A stretch of 62,446 nucleotides of DNA from Xanthobacteraceae bacterium (GCA_030041005.1 JASHOR010000021.1:1-62446); one strand, 5' to 3'. Counted from the stretch's first letter, positions 1 through 10,252 are shown. Notes: generated from the sequence alone by a model not told the origin. Translations and numbers: made by a program.

Positions 1-209
1 ACGCCGGCGCTATTGTACCCGAATTCGCAGCCGCGCAATGGCGAACCTTCGCCGCTGCAGGAAATATCGCGTTGGATTTAGGACAAAGTTAAAGGCTGTT
101 GCAGGCAAGCCACACCGTCTTGCAGGCAAAGCCGGCTGAACGGTTCAAAATCGCCGCTGGACGGCGAGCGGAGTGTCCGGCGGGCGGCCCGGCCGACCCG
201 CGCCAGGGG
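1..209. other. no gene seen at left edge
   Basis: Short open frames exist here but none has recognisable protein features. The stretch probably holds the downstream flank of the HIG1-type gene and of whatever lies left of the window. Confidence 0.4.
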
Positions 210-404
210 TCAACGGCCCATGATCCAGACCGCAAGCATGATGATGACGATGGCGATGAACTGCAGCATCACGCGCAGCCGCATCAGCTTCTGCGACGTC
301 CAGGGTGAACCGCCACGCATCGTATTGAGAAGGCCGAGGAGCAGCACCACCGCCACGGCGCCGACGGCGATCGGAACGGCCACATGCGACATGAAGTATG
401 ACAT
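210..404 (-). CDS. HIG1-domain twin-TM membrane protein
   Basis: A 64-residue protein with two hydrophobic helices (about residues 7-26 and 46-62) joined by a short loop reading RGGSPWTSQKLMRLRV. That loop and the helix after it are the signature of the HIG1/hypoxia-induced family. In alphaproteobacteria such 60-70 residue proteins are inner-membrane proteins thought to associate with respiratory complexes. The whole family length is present. It stands alone, divergent from the amidohydrolase at 612. The family call is fairly sure; the cellular role is inference. Confidence 0.8.
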   Translation of the reverse strand: MSYFMSHVAVPIAVGAVAVVLLLGLLNTMRGGSPWTSQKLMRLRVMLQFIAIVIIMLAVWIMGR

Positions 405-611
405 GGGCCCAATGTAGCCCGGCCTGGGCGCCGGCGAAACCCTGGGATGGGGGGACCCTTACGGGACTCCGCGAACGGCCGGCGGTCAATTATCGTTGGC
501 GTCCGGCCGAGACTGGCCCCGGCTTTTCGGTTTGCACTCGGCTGCGAATGGCGGCTATGGAGGGCGGCGCCGAGCAGGCGCGGCAGGCAAACAAGGCAAG
601 GAAAGCCATCC

Positions 612-1592
612 GTGATCGTCGACTTTCAGCATCATTTCACGCCGCGCGAGTTGATCCGTGAGGACCCGGGCGACCGGCTCGTGCTCAATTACGATGAGCT
701 CGGCGCCCCGAGCTACACCGTTCATTCGCTGCTCTACGACCTTGACGAGCACGTGCGCATGATGGACGAAGCCGGCATCGACGCGGCTTGGCTGACCAGC
801 GCAGCGGGCATGTGCGCCGATTTGCAGACGTCGCGGTTCGTCAACGATCGGGCGAAGAAGGCCGAGCGCGACTACCCCGGCCGCTTCATCGGCGCCGCTC
901 ACGCTCATCCGCTTGGCGGTGCGGCCTCGTTCAAAGAGCTCGCCCGCTGCCGCCATGAACTCGGCTTCCAGGGCGTTACCATCACCTCGGAATTCGACGG
1001 CAAATGGATCGACACGCCGGAGATGGAGCCGTTTTGGAACGAAGTCGACAAACTCGGGCTGTTCGTGTTCGTGCATCCGGCGCTGAAACTCAACCAAGCG
1101 CAGCAGTTCGATGCCTATGATACTGCGCGCGCCGTCGGGCGCGAGTTCTCGTTGATCATGGCGACGATTCGACTGATCAATTCCGGCGTGTTCGACCGTC
1201 ACCCGGCACTCACCGTGCACATGGCGCACCTGTCCGGCGGCATCAGCGGCATGCTGGCGCGCATCCGCTCGTTTCAGGACAAGGAGTTTTGGGGAACCGC
1301 CGGCAATCCGCGCCACGGCGTCAAGGCCAAGCGCGATCTCGATTATTACATCCGGAACAATCTCGTATTCGACACGGCCGGATTCGCCGGCGGAATTGGC
1401 GCAGTGAAGGCCGGCTTGTGCGAAATTCCCGCGTCGCGTGTGGTGTTTGCGACCGATTATCCACAGGAAATCCGCAAACGCGACATCGTGCGCGACTTTG
1501 TCCGCGCGATTCGCGCGCTTGGCGCCGACGGCGAGCGCATTCTCTCGGGCAATGTCAGGCTTCTGTTGAAGGAGCCTGTCGCCGCGGGATAG
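612..1592 (+). CDS. amidohydrolase-2 family metal-dependent hydrolase/decarboxylase
   Basis: A 326-residue TIM-barrel protein of the amidohydrolase-2 (ACMSD-like) family, whose members hydrolyse or decarboxylate small, often aromatic-derived acids. I chose the GTG at 612 because the family begins directly with the strand-1 metal motif, here VIVDFQHHFTPRE; the open frame extends upstream to 447 without recognisable protein. Other family landmarks are FVHPA (about residue 155), the histidine pair in VHMAHLSGG and the distal aspartate in FATDYP. In most relatives strand 1 reads HxH; here it reads QHH, so one metal ligand may be replaced. It has no operon partner. The substrate is unknown. Confidence 0.75.
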   Translation: MIVDFQHHFTPRELIREDPGDRLVLNYDELGAPSYTVHSLLYDLDEHVRMMDEAGIDAAWLTSAAGMCADLQTSRFVNDRAKKAERDYPGRFIGAAHAHPLGGAASFKELARCRHELGFQGVTITSEFDGKWIDTPEMEPFWNEVDKLGLFVFVHPALKLNQAQQFDAYDTARAVGREFSLIMATIRLINSGVFDRHPALTVHMAHLSGGISGMLARIRSFQDKEFWGTAGNPRHGVKAKRDLDYYIRNNLVFDTAGFAGGIGAVKAGLCEIPASRVVFATDYPQEIRKRDIVRDFVRAIRALGADGERILSGNVRLLLKEPVAAG

Positions 1593-1807
1593 CGGACAAC
1601 GGCCCAACCGATGAGATGACGCTCAAGGAGGCCTCGTACCGCGGAAAGGGCGACCGGTCAGCTTCCGCGCTTCGTCGTCGGCTTCAGAGTTCCTTTGGGC
1701 GTCATCGGCTGCTACGGGACGTTCGCGTGCGCATTGTCCGCTCCACTCCGGCAGAGCGATTCGCGCACTGCACGCAAAGCCTATTTCAGCCTGGCGCCCG
1801 CGTTCCG

Positions 1808-3484
1808 TCAGTTCGATCCATCCAGCAGCCGTCGCGCGATCACCTGCGCCTGGATTTCGGCGGCGCCTTCAAAAATATTGAGAATGCGGGCATCGCAGAG
1901 CAACCGCGACACCGGAAATTCGACAGCAAAGCCGTTGCCGCCGTGGATCTGGACGGCGTTGTCGGCCGCAGCCCAGGCGACCCGGGCGGCCAGGAGTTTC
2001 GCCATGCCAGCTTCGAGGTCGCAACGGCGCCCGGAATCCTTCTGCCGCGCGGCATGATAGGTGAGTTGGCGCGCGATCATTATCTCGACCGCCATCATGG
2101 CGAGCTTGTCGGCGACACGAGGAAAATTGGCGATCGGCTCGCCGAACTGCAGGCGCGTGGCGGCATAGGCGAGCCCCTGTTCCATGGCGGCCTGAGCCAC
2201 GCCGACAGCGCGCGCCGCCGTCTGGATGCGTGCCGCCTCGAAGGTCGCCATCAACTGCTTGAAGCCCAGCCCCTCCACATCGCCCAGCAGATTCTCCCTT
2301 TTGACCTCAAAGCCGTCGAAGGCGATCTCGTATTCCTTCATGCCGCGATAGCCGAGCACCTCGATCTCGCTGCCGGACATGCCGGCGACGGGAAACGCCT
2401 GCTCGTCGCTGCCGCGCGGCTTTTCGGCGAGCAGCATCGAAAGGCCACGATAGCCGCTTTCGCTCGGATTCGTGCGAACGAGCAGCGTCATCAGATCGGC
2501 GCGTACCGGATGCGTGATCCAGGTCTTGCTGCCATAAACCTTGTAGGTGTCGCCCTGGCGCACGGCGCGCGTCTTCAACGAGGCGAGATCGGAGCCGGTA
2601 TTGGGTTCGGTGAACACTGCGGTCGGCAGCACTTCGCCGGAGGCTATTTTCGGCAGCCACTTGCGCTTTTGTTCCTGGGTGCCGCTGCCGAGAATAAGCT
2701 CGGCAGCGATCTCGGAACGGGTACCGAGACTGCCGACCCCGATATAGCCGCGCGAAAGCTCCTCGGAGACGACGCACATGGACTCCTTGCCCAAGCCCAT
2801 GCCGCCGTAATCTTCGGGGATGGTGAGGCTGAAGACGCCGAGTTCGGCCATGTGCGCAATGACATCGAGCGGAATGTAGGCGTTGCGCAGATGCCAAGCC
2901 TGGGCATGCGGCACCACTCTTTCGTCGGCGAAGCTGCGCATCTCTTCGCGGATCGCATTTAGCATATCGTCGAGGGCGCAACTCCCAACTGTAGTATCGG
3001 ATTGCTCGCGCATGAGCGCGACGAGCCGCGCGCGGCGCGCGGCCGTGTTTCCCGAGGCGATGAGATGCTCCACGGCTGGCGTCATCCGCGCGGCCAGTGC
3101 AGCAGCGTTCAGGCCGATGTCACTCAAGCGCACGATCTCGCCTTGGCTCATGGGGATGCCGCCCACAATCTGAGCCAGATATTCGCCGGCACCGATGCGT
3201 ACGAGCAGGTCTTCCATCTCGCCGAAATTGCCGGTCGCGGCCAAGCGCTGGGCATAGGCGGCGACCTGCCGTAGCGCCTCCACATAGGTGGCAAGCCACG
3301 CAAGGCCGTGAGTGGCGCGCTGTTCGCGATCGAGTGCGCGCGGCACTGGGCGGCCATCGACGGCCACGCGCGCCGCAACCGCGCGACGCGCGTCCTCCAG
3401 CAGCGCCTGCGCAGCCGCAACGCCTTGGCGAAGCGTCGCAATCAGTTCCAGGCCGGTGGGCATGGCGGGCGCGGCGAGCGGCAT
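1808..3484 (-). CDS. mcd: acyl-CoA dehydrogenase, probably (2S)-methylsuccinyl-CoA dehydrogenase
   Basis: A 558-residue flavoprotein of the acyl-CoA dehydrogenase family. It has a helical N-terminal extension of about 150 residues (motif HGLAWLATYVEALRQ) before the standard domain. That extension and the length match methylsuccinyl-CoA dehydrogenase of the ethylmalonyl-CoA pathway (acetyl-CoA assimilation without glyoxylate shunt), from memory of the family. The standard domain shows FTEPNTGSDL, the FAD/substrate region KTWITHP, and near the end NIFEGAAEIQ with the glutamate at the usual catalytic-base position. The start is uncertain: ATG 3484 gives the family length, ATG 3463 and GTG 3580 are alternatives, and no strong ribosome-binding site decides. 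No other ethylmalonyl-CoA pathway gene is in the window. Confidence 0.72.
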   Translation of the reverse strand: MPLAAPAMPTGLELIATLRQGVAAAQALLEDARRAVAARVAVDGRPVPRALDREQRATHGLAWLATYVEALRQVAAYAQRLAATGNFGEMEDLLVRIGAGEYLAQIVGGIPMSQGEIVRLSDIGLNAAALAARMTPAVEHLIASGNTAARRARLVALMREQSDTTVGSCALDDMLNAIREEMRSFADERVVPHAQAWHLRNAYIPLDVIAHMAELGVFSLTIPEDYGGMGLGKESMCVVSEELSRGYIGVGSLGTRSEIAAELILGSGTQEQKRKWLPKIASGEVLPTAVFTEPNTGSDLASLKTRAVRQGDTYKVYGSKTWITHPVRADLMTLLVRTNPSESGYRGLSMLLAEKPRGSDEQAFPVAGMSGSEIEVLGYRGMKEYEIAFDGFEVKRENLLGDVEGLGFKQLMATFEAARIQTAARAVGVAQAAMEQGLAYAATRLQFGEPIANFPRVADKLAMMAVEIMIARQLTYHAARQKDSGRRCDLEAGMAKLLAARVAWAAADNAVQIHGGNGFAVEFPVSRLLCDARILNIFEGAAEIQAQVIARRLLDGSN

Positions 3485-3688
3485 GACGGCTCTGACATCG
3501 AGGGGGATTATGCAATGAACCAGCCGGCGCGCGAAAGCCTGCTCGTGCACTGCACAAAAGCCGATGGCGTCCCCCCACACGCCTCCCCAATGACGGCGAC
3601 TTCCGCAGGCTAATTCTTAACCATTTTCCGTTTTGCTGCGGCGAGGCATCGCGGCGCGAGGCCGCGCAATTCACACCCGGGCTTTCGG

Positions 3689-5677
3689 ATGTCCATAACC
3701 CAGGCTTTTTCCAGCTTGTCGGTTCGCGCGCGTGTCATCACCCTTGGCGTCATCCCGATCGTTGGTTTTGTGCTGTACGGCCTCACTTACATGGCCGGCG
3801 ACATGGAGGTCGGCCGCGCCTTCGAGAGTGTGCACCGCGACACCGCGGTTGAGGCCGCCAGCAGCGATCTGAAGGCCGGCTTGCTCGCCATGCGCGTGGC
3901 AATGACGGCGTTCGTTTCCCATCCTTCAGACCGTGAAGTCGAAAGCTTTGCCGCGGGACAAAAGCTGGCAATGCAATCTCTCGACCGGATCGAGGCAACG
4001 CTCGCCTCCTCGCAGCAAGACGTCATCACGCCATTGCGGATTACGGTCCGCGACCTGAAAACCAGCTTCGACAGCTTGGTAAGCGAGCAGCGGGCGCTTG
4101 GCTTCAATGAAAGCCAAGGCGCGACCGCCGCTCTCATCGCCGCCAGCGGGACAGTCGAGCATATCATCAATCACGACCTGTCGTGGGTCGCGGACCAGGA
4201 TTCCGCGAAGCTGCTGATTTCGCTGCAGACGATGCGCCGCTACGAGCTGGAATACCGGCTCACCCATTCGCCGAGCGCCGAACAGCACTTTCTCGATGAA
4301 GTCAAGCACTTCAACGGCCTGTTCGATTCAGTCGACGGAGCTCCGTCGATGAAGCAGAAACTGGAGAAAGAAGTTCAGCACTTCAGCTACACGTTCGCCG
4401 CGTGGGTGGCGAGTACCGATGAAATCCAGCCGCTGGTAGCGCTGATCAACCACGATACCGAAAGCGTCCTGCCCGAGGCGGACAAGATCATCGCGGCCGC
4501 ACAGGAAAACGCCGCGGCCGCGACGCGCGCACTCGATGCCTCGCGCTCGCGCACCCGACACCTCGTCATGTGGATGAGCGTTGCCTTCGCACTGTTCGGC
4601 GTCGTTTGTAGCTGGCTGATTGGCCGCTCGATCACGGTCCCGCTCGAAGCGCTCGCCGCGGTCATGAAGCGGCTCGCCGGCGGCGACGTCTCGTCGTCCA
4701 TTCCGGCGACTGATTCGCGCAACGAGATTGGCGCCATGGCGCACGCCGTGGTCGTCTTTCGCGACACCATTATCGAGCGTGAGCGACTTTCCGGCCAGGA
4801 GGCGGAAGCGAACGCAGCCCGCGAGCAGCGCGTCGAGGCGGTAGCCGACTTGATCGGGCAGTTCCGCACCTCCGTGGAGCAGGCGCTGGCGCGGCTACGC
4901 GAGTCCGCCGGCCGCCTCGATCATGCATCGAACGGGTTGAACCAGGCTGCCGACGCCGTTAGTGCCGAGGCGCGCGGGGCAGAAACCCGCGTCGGCGCCG
5001 CTTCGGTCAATGTGACTACAGTCGCAAGCTCGATTGAGGAGCTGGCGGCTTCAATAGGCGAGATCGCCACCCAGGCCACCAAATCGACCGACGTCGCGGC
5101 GCGCGCCGTCGCTGAATCCAAGCGGACGGTCAACACCATGTCGGACCTGGGCAACGCCGCCAATCGCATCGGCGAGGTGATCGGGTTGATCCAGGCGATC
5201 GCCGGGCAGACCAACCTGCTCGCGCTCAATGCCACGATCGAGGCGGCGCGAGCCGGCGATGCCGGCCGCGGCTTTGCCGTAGTCGCTTCGGAAGTCAAGT
5301 CGCTCGCGGCGCAGACCGCGCGCGCGACCGAGGAGATTGCCGCCCAGATCGGTTCGATCCAGTCAGCGACCGCGGACGCGGCGCAGGCCATCGAACAGGT
5401 TTCGTCCATCATCGACGACATGTCGACGATCGCCGCCGCCGTCGCCTCGACGGTAGAGGAGCAGAATAACGCCGTGGCCTCCATCGCCGAAGGCGTCAAC
5501 CGCGCCTCGCTGGAAGCGCGCACTGGAGCCGACGCCATGAGCCGTGTCGCCGGCGCGTCCGCCGGAGCCCGTTCCACCGCTGCCGACGTGAAATCTCTCG
5601 CCGACGCGTTGTCGGTCGAGGCGGAGAATCTGCAAGGCGAAGTCCGACGCTTTCTTGCCGACGTTCAGGCGGCTTAG
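3689..5677 (+). CDS. methyl-accepting chemotaxis protein
   Basis: A 662-residue chemoreceptor. Membrane segment 1 lies near residues 15-32, then a mostly helical periplasmic sensor of about 250 residues, then membrane segment 2 (about 290-312, [19 protein letters not shown]). A HAMP domain follows ([20 protein letters not shown]), then a long signalling coiled coil. The hairpin tip that contacts CheA/CheW is clear ([20 protein letters not shown], about 508-527) and is followed by [15 protein letters not shown]. The ligand cannot be told. No che genes lie nearby, so it is an orphan receptor. The upstream 204 bases are AT-richer and probably hold its promoter. Confidence 0.95.
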   Translation: MSITQAFSSLSVRARVITLGVIPIVGFVLYGLTYMAGDMEVGRAFESVHRDTAVEAASSDLKAGLLAMRVAMTAFVSHPSDREVESFAAGQKLAMQSLDRIEATLASSQQDVITPLRITVRDLKTSFDSLVSEQRALGFNESQGATAALIAASGTVEHIINHDLSWVADQDSAKLLISLQTMRRYELEYRLTHSPSAEQHFLDEVKHFNGLFDSVDGAPSMKQKLEKEVQHFSYTFAAWVASTDEIQPLVALINHDTESVLPEADKIIAAAQENAAAATRALDASRSRTRHLVMWMSVAFALFGVVCSWLIGRSITVPLEALAAVMKRLAGGDVSSSIPATDSRNEIGAMAHAVVVFRDTIIERERLSGQEAEANAAREQRVEAVADLIGQFRTSVEQALARLRESAGRLDHASNGLNQAADAVSAEARGAETRVGAASVNVTTVASSIEELAASIGEIATQATKSTDVAARAVAESKRTVNTMSDLGNAANRIGEVIGLIQAIAGQTNLLALNATIEAARAGDAGRGFAVVASEVKSLAAQTARATEEIAAQIGSIQSATADAAQAIEQVSSIIDDMSTIAAAVASTVEEQNNAVASIAEGVNRASLEARTGADAMSRVAGASAGARSTAADVKSLADALSVEAENLQGEVRRFLADVQAA

Positions 5678-5930
5678 CCGACACGGCGCCGATTTAACAG
5701 AAAATGCTCTACCCGGCTCTTTCCAGGTCCGACCACCCTGGCGACGTGAAAGCCGAAACCGTCGCTGCAGTGTGCTCCATCGGCAGGCCGGTGCATTCCG
5801 CCAGCGCTGCCGGGTCTCCACGACCATTTGTCACAGAACTTCAATAAACAAGACCGACGCGGCGAGGAACATTACGCGTCGCGAGTCATTGACCAGGAGT
5901 CATTGACCCAGAAAATAATGCACAGTCGCC

Positions 5931-6197
5931 ATGAACGCGCCCAACCAAAAACCACCCAACCCATTGATCCAGCAGCTCTTGTGGCATTGTCTGATGGGGA
6001 TAACGCTTGGCATCATTTGCGCTGGGTTACTGCTGCAGATCGGCGCCGGCGACCCAACAGGCCTCATCGCCGGGCCGGTTACGCTGGTTGCCAGGCTGAG
6101 ATTTCTGCTCGAGGCCGCTTTCTTTTTCGGTACCGGAGCGACCTTGACCGGCGCCACGTTTCTGGCGAACGAAAAAGCCGGATCCCGGAACAGATGA
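5931..6197 (+). CDS. small two-helix membrane protein, unknown
   Basis: An 88-residue protein with two hydrophobic stretches (about residues 17-41 and 56-77) separated by a glycine-rich loop. A polar proline/asparagine-rich N-terminus and a short charged tail complete it. I do not recognise a family. It lies alone between the chemoreceptor and the ABC operon. The start ATG has no obvious Shine-Dalgarno, so the gene call rests on the membrane-protein composition and is moderate. Confidence 0.5.
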   Translation: MNAPNQKPPNPLIQQLLWHCLMGITLGIICAGLLLQIGAGDPTGLIAGPVTLVARLRFLLEAAFFFGTGATLTGATFLANEKAGSRNR

Positions 6198-6263
6198 TGT
6201 TCGGGCGACCTGACTAGCGCGGACGTCAGTAGCGGGCTCCACGGCACAGACGAGCCTGCTCCG

Positions 6264-7235
6264 TTATTTCTGAAACTCCTTCGGCACGTTCTTAAGAAAG
6301 CTCTGATCGATCATATCGGCGACATTGACGGTCTTCACCTTGGGATTGGTCGGGGCGAGCCATTCCTTGTCCGATTCAATCTGCGCGACTTCCGGCATTG
6401 CTCCGAGAGAGAAGATGTCGTTGGCGTAAAAGTCGTAGGTGAAGTCGAGTTCACCCTTGTCCTTGATCCCGAGGCGCTTGCTGATTTCCGACTCGGCGAA
6501 GGCGCGGTCCGTCCTCATGCGATGGAGCGTCTCCGCCAGCGCGTCGACCACGTTCTGAACGGTGGCGCGATGCGTGCTTATGTAAGCCGCAGGCGCCCAG
6601 AGGCCGGAGCTCACCGAGGGTATCTTCTTCTTCACGAGATCGACCAGGTTCACGAATCCCGCGCGTTTGAATCGGTAGGTCGCGGGAGGATGAGAGGCGG
6701 CCGCGACGATGCTGCCGGCGATAAGCGAGTTGTTCACGTTGACGATGCCGCCGAGCGGCGTGATCACGACGTCCGAAGTCTTCAGCCCGAGCGCCTTGAG
6801 CGCCAGAAGCGTGGCGGTATAAAGCGAACCTGTCGCGCTCGTAATCCCGACCCGGTTCCCCTTGAGCGCGTTCGCGCTTGCGTATTTCGGGCGCGCCCAG
6901 AACGAAAAGATGTTTATCGGTGAAAAGCTCATCAGGAGCTTGAGCTTCGTGCCCGCGGCCTCTGCGGAGACGGCGTCCGAACCGCCGATGCCGGCAAGCT
7001 GAACCTGGCCAGCCACGAGAGCGGGAATGCCTTCCTGAGCCGGAAGATAGCGCACATTTGCGTCGATGCCGTGCTGCTTGAAGTAACCGCCATCGACAGC
7101 GGCGTCCAACGGCAGAAAATCAACATTTTTCTGGCTGAAGGACATGTCGACTTGCTGCAGCGGCGCCGCCGCGCTCACGCCGGGCGAGGCGCCGAGCGCG
7201 ATCAATGATGAGGCCAGGACGAGCTGAAGGCGCAT
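6264..7235 (-). CDS. ABC transporter substrate-binding protein, NMT1/SsuA type
   Basis: A 323-residue periplasmic binding protein of the NMT1/THI5-like (nitrate/sulfonate/thiamine precursor) class. The chosen ATG at 7235 gives an ideal signal peptide (MRLQLVLASSLIALGASPGV, then SAAA cleavage region); the open frame continues upstream with non-secretory sequence. Mature landmarks are FLPLDAAVDGGYFKQHGID, where family members read the substrate mouth, and GNRVGITSATGSLYTATL. It is the last gene of a four-gene minus-strand operon and is the second binding protein in it. Ligand unknown. Confidence 0.88.
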   Translation of the reverse strand: MRLQLVLASSLIALGASPGVSAAAPLQQVDMSFSQKNVDFLPLDAAVDGGYFKQHGIDANVRYLPAQEGIPALVAGQVQLAGIGGSDAVSAEAAGTKLKLLMSFSPINIFSFWARPKYASANALKGNRVGITSATGSLYTATLLALKALGLKTSDVVITPLGGIVNVNNSLIAGSIVAAASHPPATYRFKRAGFVNLVDLVKKKIPSVSSGLWAPAAYISTHRATVQNVVDALAETLHRMRTDRAFAESEISKRLGIKDKGELDFTYDFYANDIFSLGAMPEVAQIESDKEWLAPTNPKVKTVNVADMIDQSFLKNVPKEFQK

Positions 7236-7390
7236 CGCGCGCCTTGATGAAATGCGATGTGTCAAGCGGACCTCCACTTCGTTTTGGGGCAAGCTGTCCG
7301 AGCATGGCGGTTGCCGCAAAATATACAAGGCCGCCTGCCGAGAACCGCCGGTGCAACATTCATCTGCCGTCTCCCGTCATCCATGGGTTC

Positions 7391-8293
7391 CTACATCGTC
7401 GCCCGGGTCAAATCCGCCGCTTTGATGAGCGCCGACGGCATGAAGAGATGTTGCGACCATTCGACCAGATAATAAAGAATGACGCCGATGACGGTAAGCA
7501 ACACCAGCGCACCGAATACGCCCGGCGAATCGAGTTGGCCGTTAGCGTAAAGCAAATAATAGCCAAGACCGCGGTCGGCGGCGACGAATTCGGCGACGAT
7601 GGCGCCGACTACTGCGAGCGTCATGCCGATCTTCATCCCGGCAAAGATGTTCGGCAGTGCGGCTGGCAGACGCAGCTTGATGAAAGTCGTCGTGCTGCCG
7701 GCCCCCATTGACATGAAGAGCCTGACCATGTCGGCCTCGATAACCTGGAGGCCTACCATCGTCGAGATCATGATCGGGAAGAAGGCGATCAGGAAAGCGA
7801 TCAAGACCTTCGACTCCAGACCGGTTCCGAACCAAATGACGAAAACCGGCGCGATCGCCACCTTGGGGATCAATTGCGAGGAAATCAGCATTGGATAAAA
7901 AGTCGTGCGGGCGAAGCTGCTGAACGATACGAGAATGCCAAGCATGATGCCGGCGACGGCGGCGACGAGAAAACCGAGCACGATCTCGATCGTGGTCGGC
8001 ACGGTGAATGCGAGGTAGAGTGAACGCCGCTCCCAGATGGTGGCGAAGATGACGCTAGGCGCCGGCAGGATCAGGGCCGGCACCGCGAACAACCTCACGC
8101 CGCCCTCCCAGATGAGAAAGACAATGATCGTTGCAATGATCGAGTAGAAGTGCCTGAATCCTCTGCCCGCGCTGCGGTTTGGTGCGCGATGGCGAAGGGT
8201 AATAGCGCGCGTTTCCGCGTCATTTGACGATTGCGTCATGATCGGTCGCATTTTGCCGATGCCGTCGTTGTCTGTGCCGGGCGTGGACATCAC
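7391..8293 (-). CDS. ABC transporter permease, SsuC/TauC type
   Basis: A 300-residue inner-membrane permease with about six helices and the cytoplasmic coupling (EAA-type) loop near APVFVIWFGTGLESKV and KLRLPAALPNIFAGMKIG. It fits the nitrate/sulfonate/taurine permease family. It overlaps the ATPase gene upstream by 4 nt (ATGA), which indicates translational coupling. The first about 45 residues are polar and probably cytoplasmic. Confidence 0.92.
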   Translation of the reverse strand: MMSTPGTDNDGIGKMRPIMTQSSNDAETRAITLRHRAPNRSAGRGFRHFYSIIATIIVFLIWEGGVRLFAVPALILPAPSVIFATIWERRSLYLAFTVPTTIEIVLGFLVAAVAGIMLGILVSFSSFARTTFYPMLISSQLIPKVAIAPVFVIWFGTGLESKVLIAFLIAFFPIMISTMVGLQVIEADMVRLFMSMGAGSTTTFIKLRLPAALPNIFAGMKIGMTLAVVGAIVAEFVAADRGLGYYLLYANGQLDSPGVFGALVLLTVIGVILYYLVEWSQHLFMPSALIKAADLTRATM

Positions 8294-9129
8294 TCCGCCT
8301 TGAGGATGCCGGTCTCGATGAAGATGTCGTGAATCCGTCTAGTGTAGCGGGCAAAATCGGGAGTGTCGCGGACAGCCAGATTGCGCGGGCGCGCCAGGTC
8401 GATCGCAAGAATCTCGGCGATGCTCCCAGGGCGGGGCGTCATGACGATCACCCGGTCGCCGAGGAACACGGCTTCGATCAGATTGTGGGTGATGAAGACG
8501 ACGGTGCGGCGGTCACGCTGCCAGAAGCGCTGGAAGTCGAGGGTCAACTGATCGCGGGTGATGGCGTCGAGCGCCGCAAACGGCTCGTCCATGAGGAGTA
8601 GCGGCGGGTTATGCAGCAATGCCCGGCAGATGGCGACACGCTGGCGCATCCCGCCCGAGAGCTCATGCGGGAGGAATTCCTCAAATCCGGACAATCCGAC
8701 GAGGTTCAGCAGTTCCCCCGCGCGCGCGGCCATCCTGCGCCGGTCCAAGCCTCGGACCTCCGCCTGGATCAGGACATTGTCCAGAATCGTCCGCCATGCC
8801 AGGAGCAGGTCCTTCTGGAACACGATGCCGAGGTCGGTGTAGGGGCCGACGACCGGCCGGCCCCCGATATCGATCTCGCCCGTCGTAGGGGGCAACAGGC
8901 CGGCGATCAGCGACAGCAAGGTCGACTTCCCGCAGCCCGACGGTCCCACGATCGTGACGAACTCGCCGGTTGCGATGTCCAAATCCAAGGGCTTGAGCGC
9001 CTCAACATCGGCGCCGTGGCGGCGCAAACTGCCGTAGACTTTGCTTACATCGCGCAGGCGCACCATCGGCTCGCCGGCTGCGCCCTCGGTCGCCGTGGCG
9101 GCGAGCGAGGACGGCCGTCGATCATCCAT
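8290..9129 (-). CDS. ABC transporter ATP-binding protein, SsuB/TauB type
   Basis: A 279-residue ATPase energising the importer. It shows Walker A GPSGCGKST, the Q-loop at VFQKDLLLAWRT, the signature LSGGMRQRV, Walker B LLLMDEPFAALD and the switch histidine in VVFITHN. These are all intact, so it should be active. The short gap to the upstream binding protein (24 nt) and the 4-nt overlap with the permease place it in one transcript with both binding proteins. Confidence 0.95.
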   Translation of the reverse strand: MDDRRPSSLAATATEGAAGEPMVRLRDVSKVYGSLRRHGADVEALKPLDLDIATGEFVTIVGPSGCGKSTLLSLIAGLLPPTTGEIDIGGRPVVGPYTDLGIVFQKDLLLAWRTILDNVLIQAEVRGLDRRRMAARAGELLNLVGLSGFEEFLPHELSGGMRQRVAICRALLHNPPLLLMDEPFAALDAITRDQLTLDFQRFWQRDRRTVVFITHNLIEAVFLGDRVIVMTPRPGSIAEILAIDLARPRNLAVRDTPDFARYTRRIHDIFIETGILKAE

Positions 9130-9153
9130 CGCGTGTTGCCCCTCAACAGGCTG

Positions 9154-10194
9154 TCAGGTTCTCTGGTTCGGAAGCTGAGCCGGAAGTGCCGCACTGGTGT
9201 AATAGGCTGTCACCGGCTTCGCGATCGACTGGCCCAGCAGGTTAACCACGGCGTTGTATGTTCGCTGCATCTTGCCCGGATCGATATAACCGAGGCCGTG
9301 CCGCTGCAGGCAGCTTTTGGCCATCAGCTTCTCCTCCTCAATCCCCGTCTCGCGATTGACCTCCGGGTGGTATTTTCGCAATGCATCCACCGCGGCCGCC
9401 GGGTCGGCGAAGGCGTCCTTGCACCCATCGAGGCTGCCGGCAACAAAGGCTTTCGCCGTGGCCTTGCCGTCATCCTTGTCCCAATAGTCCTTTCGGGTGA
9501 TCAGACCGTCGCCATAAATGTCGACGCCATATTCGCCAAACATGAAATATCCGATCTCCTGCCCCGGCTTGAGATGGGCCTCCAGGCTGGCCAGACCCGG
9601 CAGATAGGTCGCGACGGCATCGGCCTTTCCTTGGAGCATCATGGCCGATTTGTTGGTCGCGGCGGTGAACAGCCAATTCACCTTCTTTGGGTCGATCCCG
9701 TTCTTCTCGGCGAACAGCTTGAAGATGAAAGGAGTGGTGGAGCCGGGCGAATCGACGATCGTCTTTCCCTCAAGATCTTTGGGATGAACGATTCCGCGGC
9801 CCTTCAGGAAGAACAGGGAGAGCGCAAGCTTGTCGGCGATGTCGGCCACCAACAGCAGTTGCGGCTTGGGCGACTTGCCCTGCAGTTGCAGCATCTGGAC
9901 AATATCGGCATGAGCGAAGGCAGCCTTATCGTCGGATAGCGTCTGAAAGGCCAGCGCGTTGCCGAGGACGTGTTTGATGGTTACATCGAGTCCGCGCTTG
10001 GCGTAATAGCCGCGATCGAGCGCCAAGTAATACTCCGCATAATCACCGCGCGCGAAATACTGAATGACGAATGTAACCTTCTTCAGGGGCGCTGCCCTCA
10101 GCAGGTTTGGGGCCGCCAAGGTCGTGGCGGCGGTGACGACCGCGCCCGATGCTCTCAGGAAACCGCGCCGTGTTTGGTCTGGCCCCGTTACCAT
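9154..10194 (-). CDS. ABC transporter substrate-binding protein with Tat signal
   Basis: A 346-residue NMT1/SsuA-like binding protein and the first gene of the operon. The N-terminus carries a twin-arginine motif (TRRGFLRASG) followed by an alanine-rich stretch, suggesting export by the Tat system, unlike the Sec-type second binding protein of the same operon. A strong ribosome-binding site (GGGAGG, six bases before ATG) fixes the start. The mature part begins KKVTFVIQYFARGDYAEYYLALDRG in two pieces typical of the class. Ligand unknown. Confidence 0.9.
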   Translation of the reverse strand: MVTGPDQTRRGFLRASGAVVTAATTLAAPNLLRAAPLKKVTFVIQYFARGDYAEYYLALDRGYYAKRGLDVTIKHVLGNALAFQTLSDDKAAFAHADIVQMLQLQGKSPKPQLLLVADIADKLALSLFFLKGRGIVHPKDLEGKTIVDSPGSTTPFIFKLFAEKNGIDPKKVNWLFTAATNKSAMMLQGKADAVATYLPGLASLEAHLKPGQEIGYFMFGEYGVDIYGDGLITRKDYWDKDDGKATAKAFVAGSLDGCKDAFADPAAAVDALRKYHPEVNRETGIEEEKLMAKSCLQRHGLGYIDPGKMQRTYNAVVNLLGQSIAKPVTAYYTSAALPAQLPNQRT

Positions 10195-10252
10195 AACGTC
10201 CTCCCGGTCTTCTGCAGTTTGTTCTGATGCAGAGTTTCATGGACCGGGAAAA

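Noticed and set aside
1289-2962. 557-residue open frame spanning the amidohydrolase end and the acyl-CoA dehydrogenase
   Set aside because: No recognisable motif, and it overlaps two well-supported genes in other frames.
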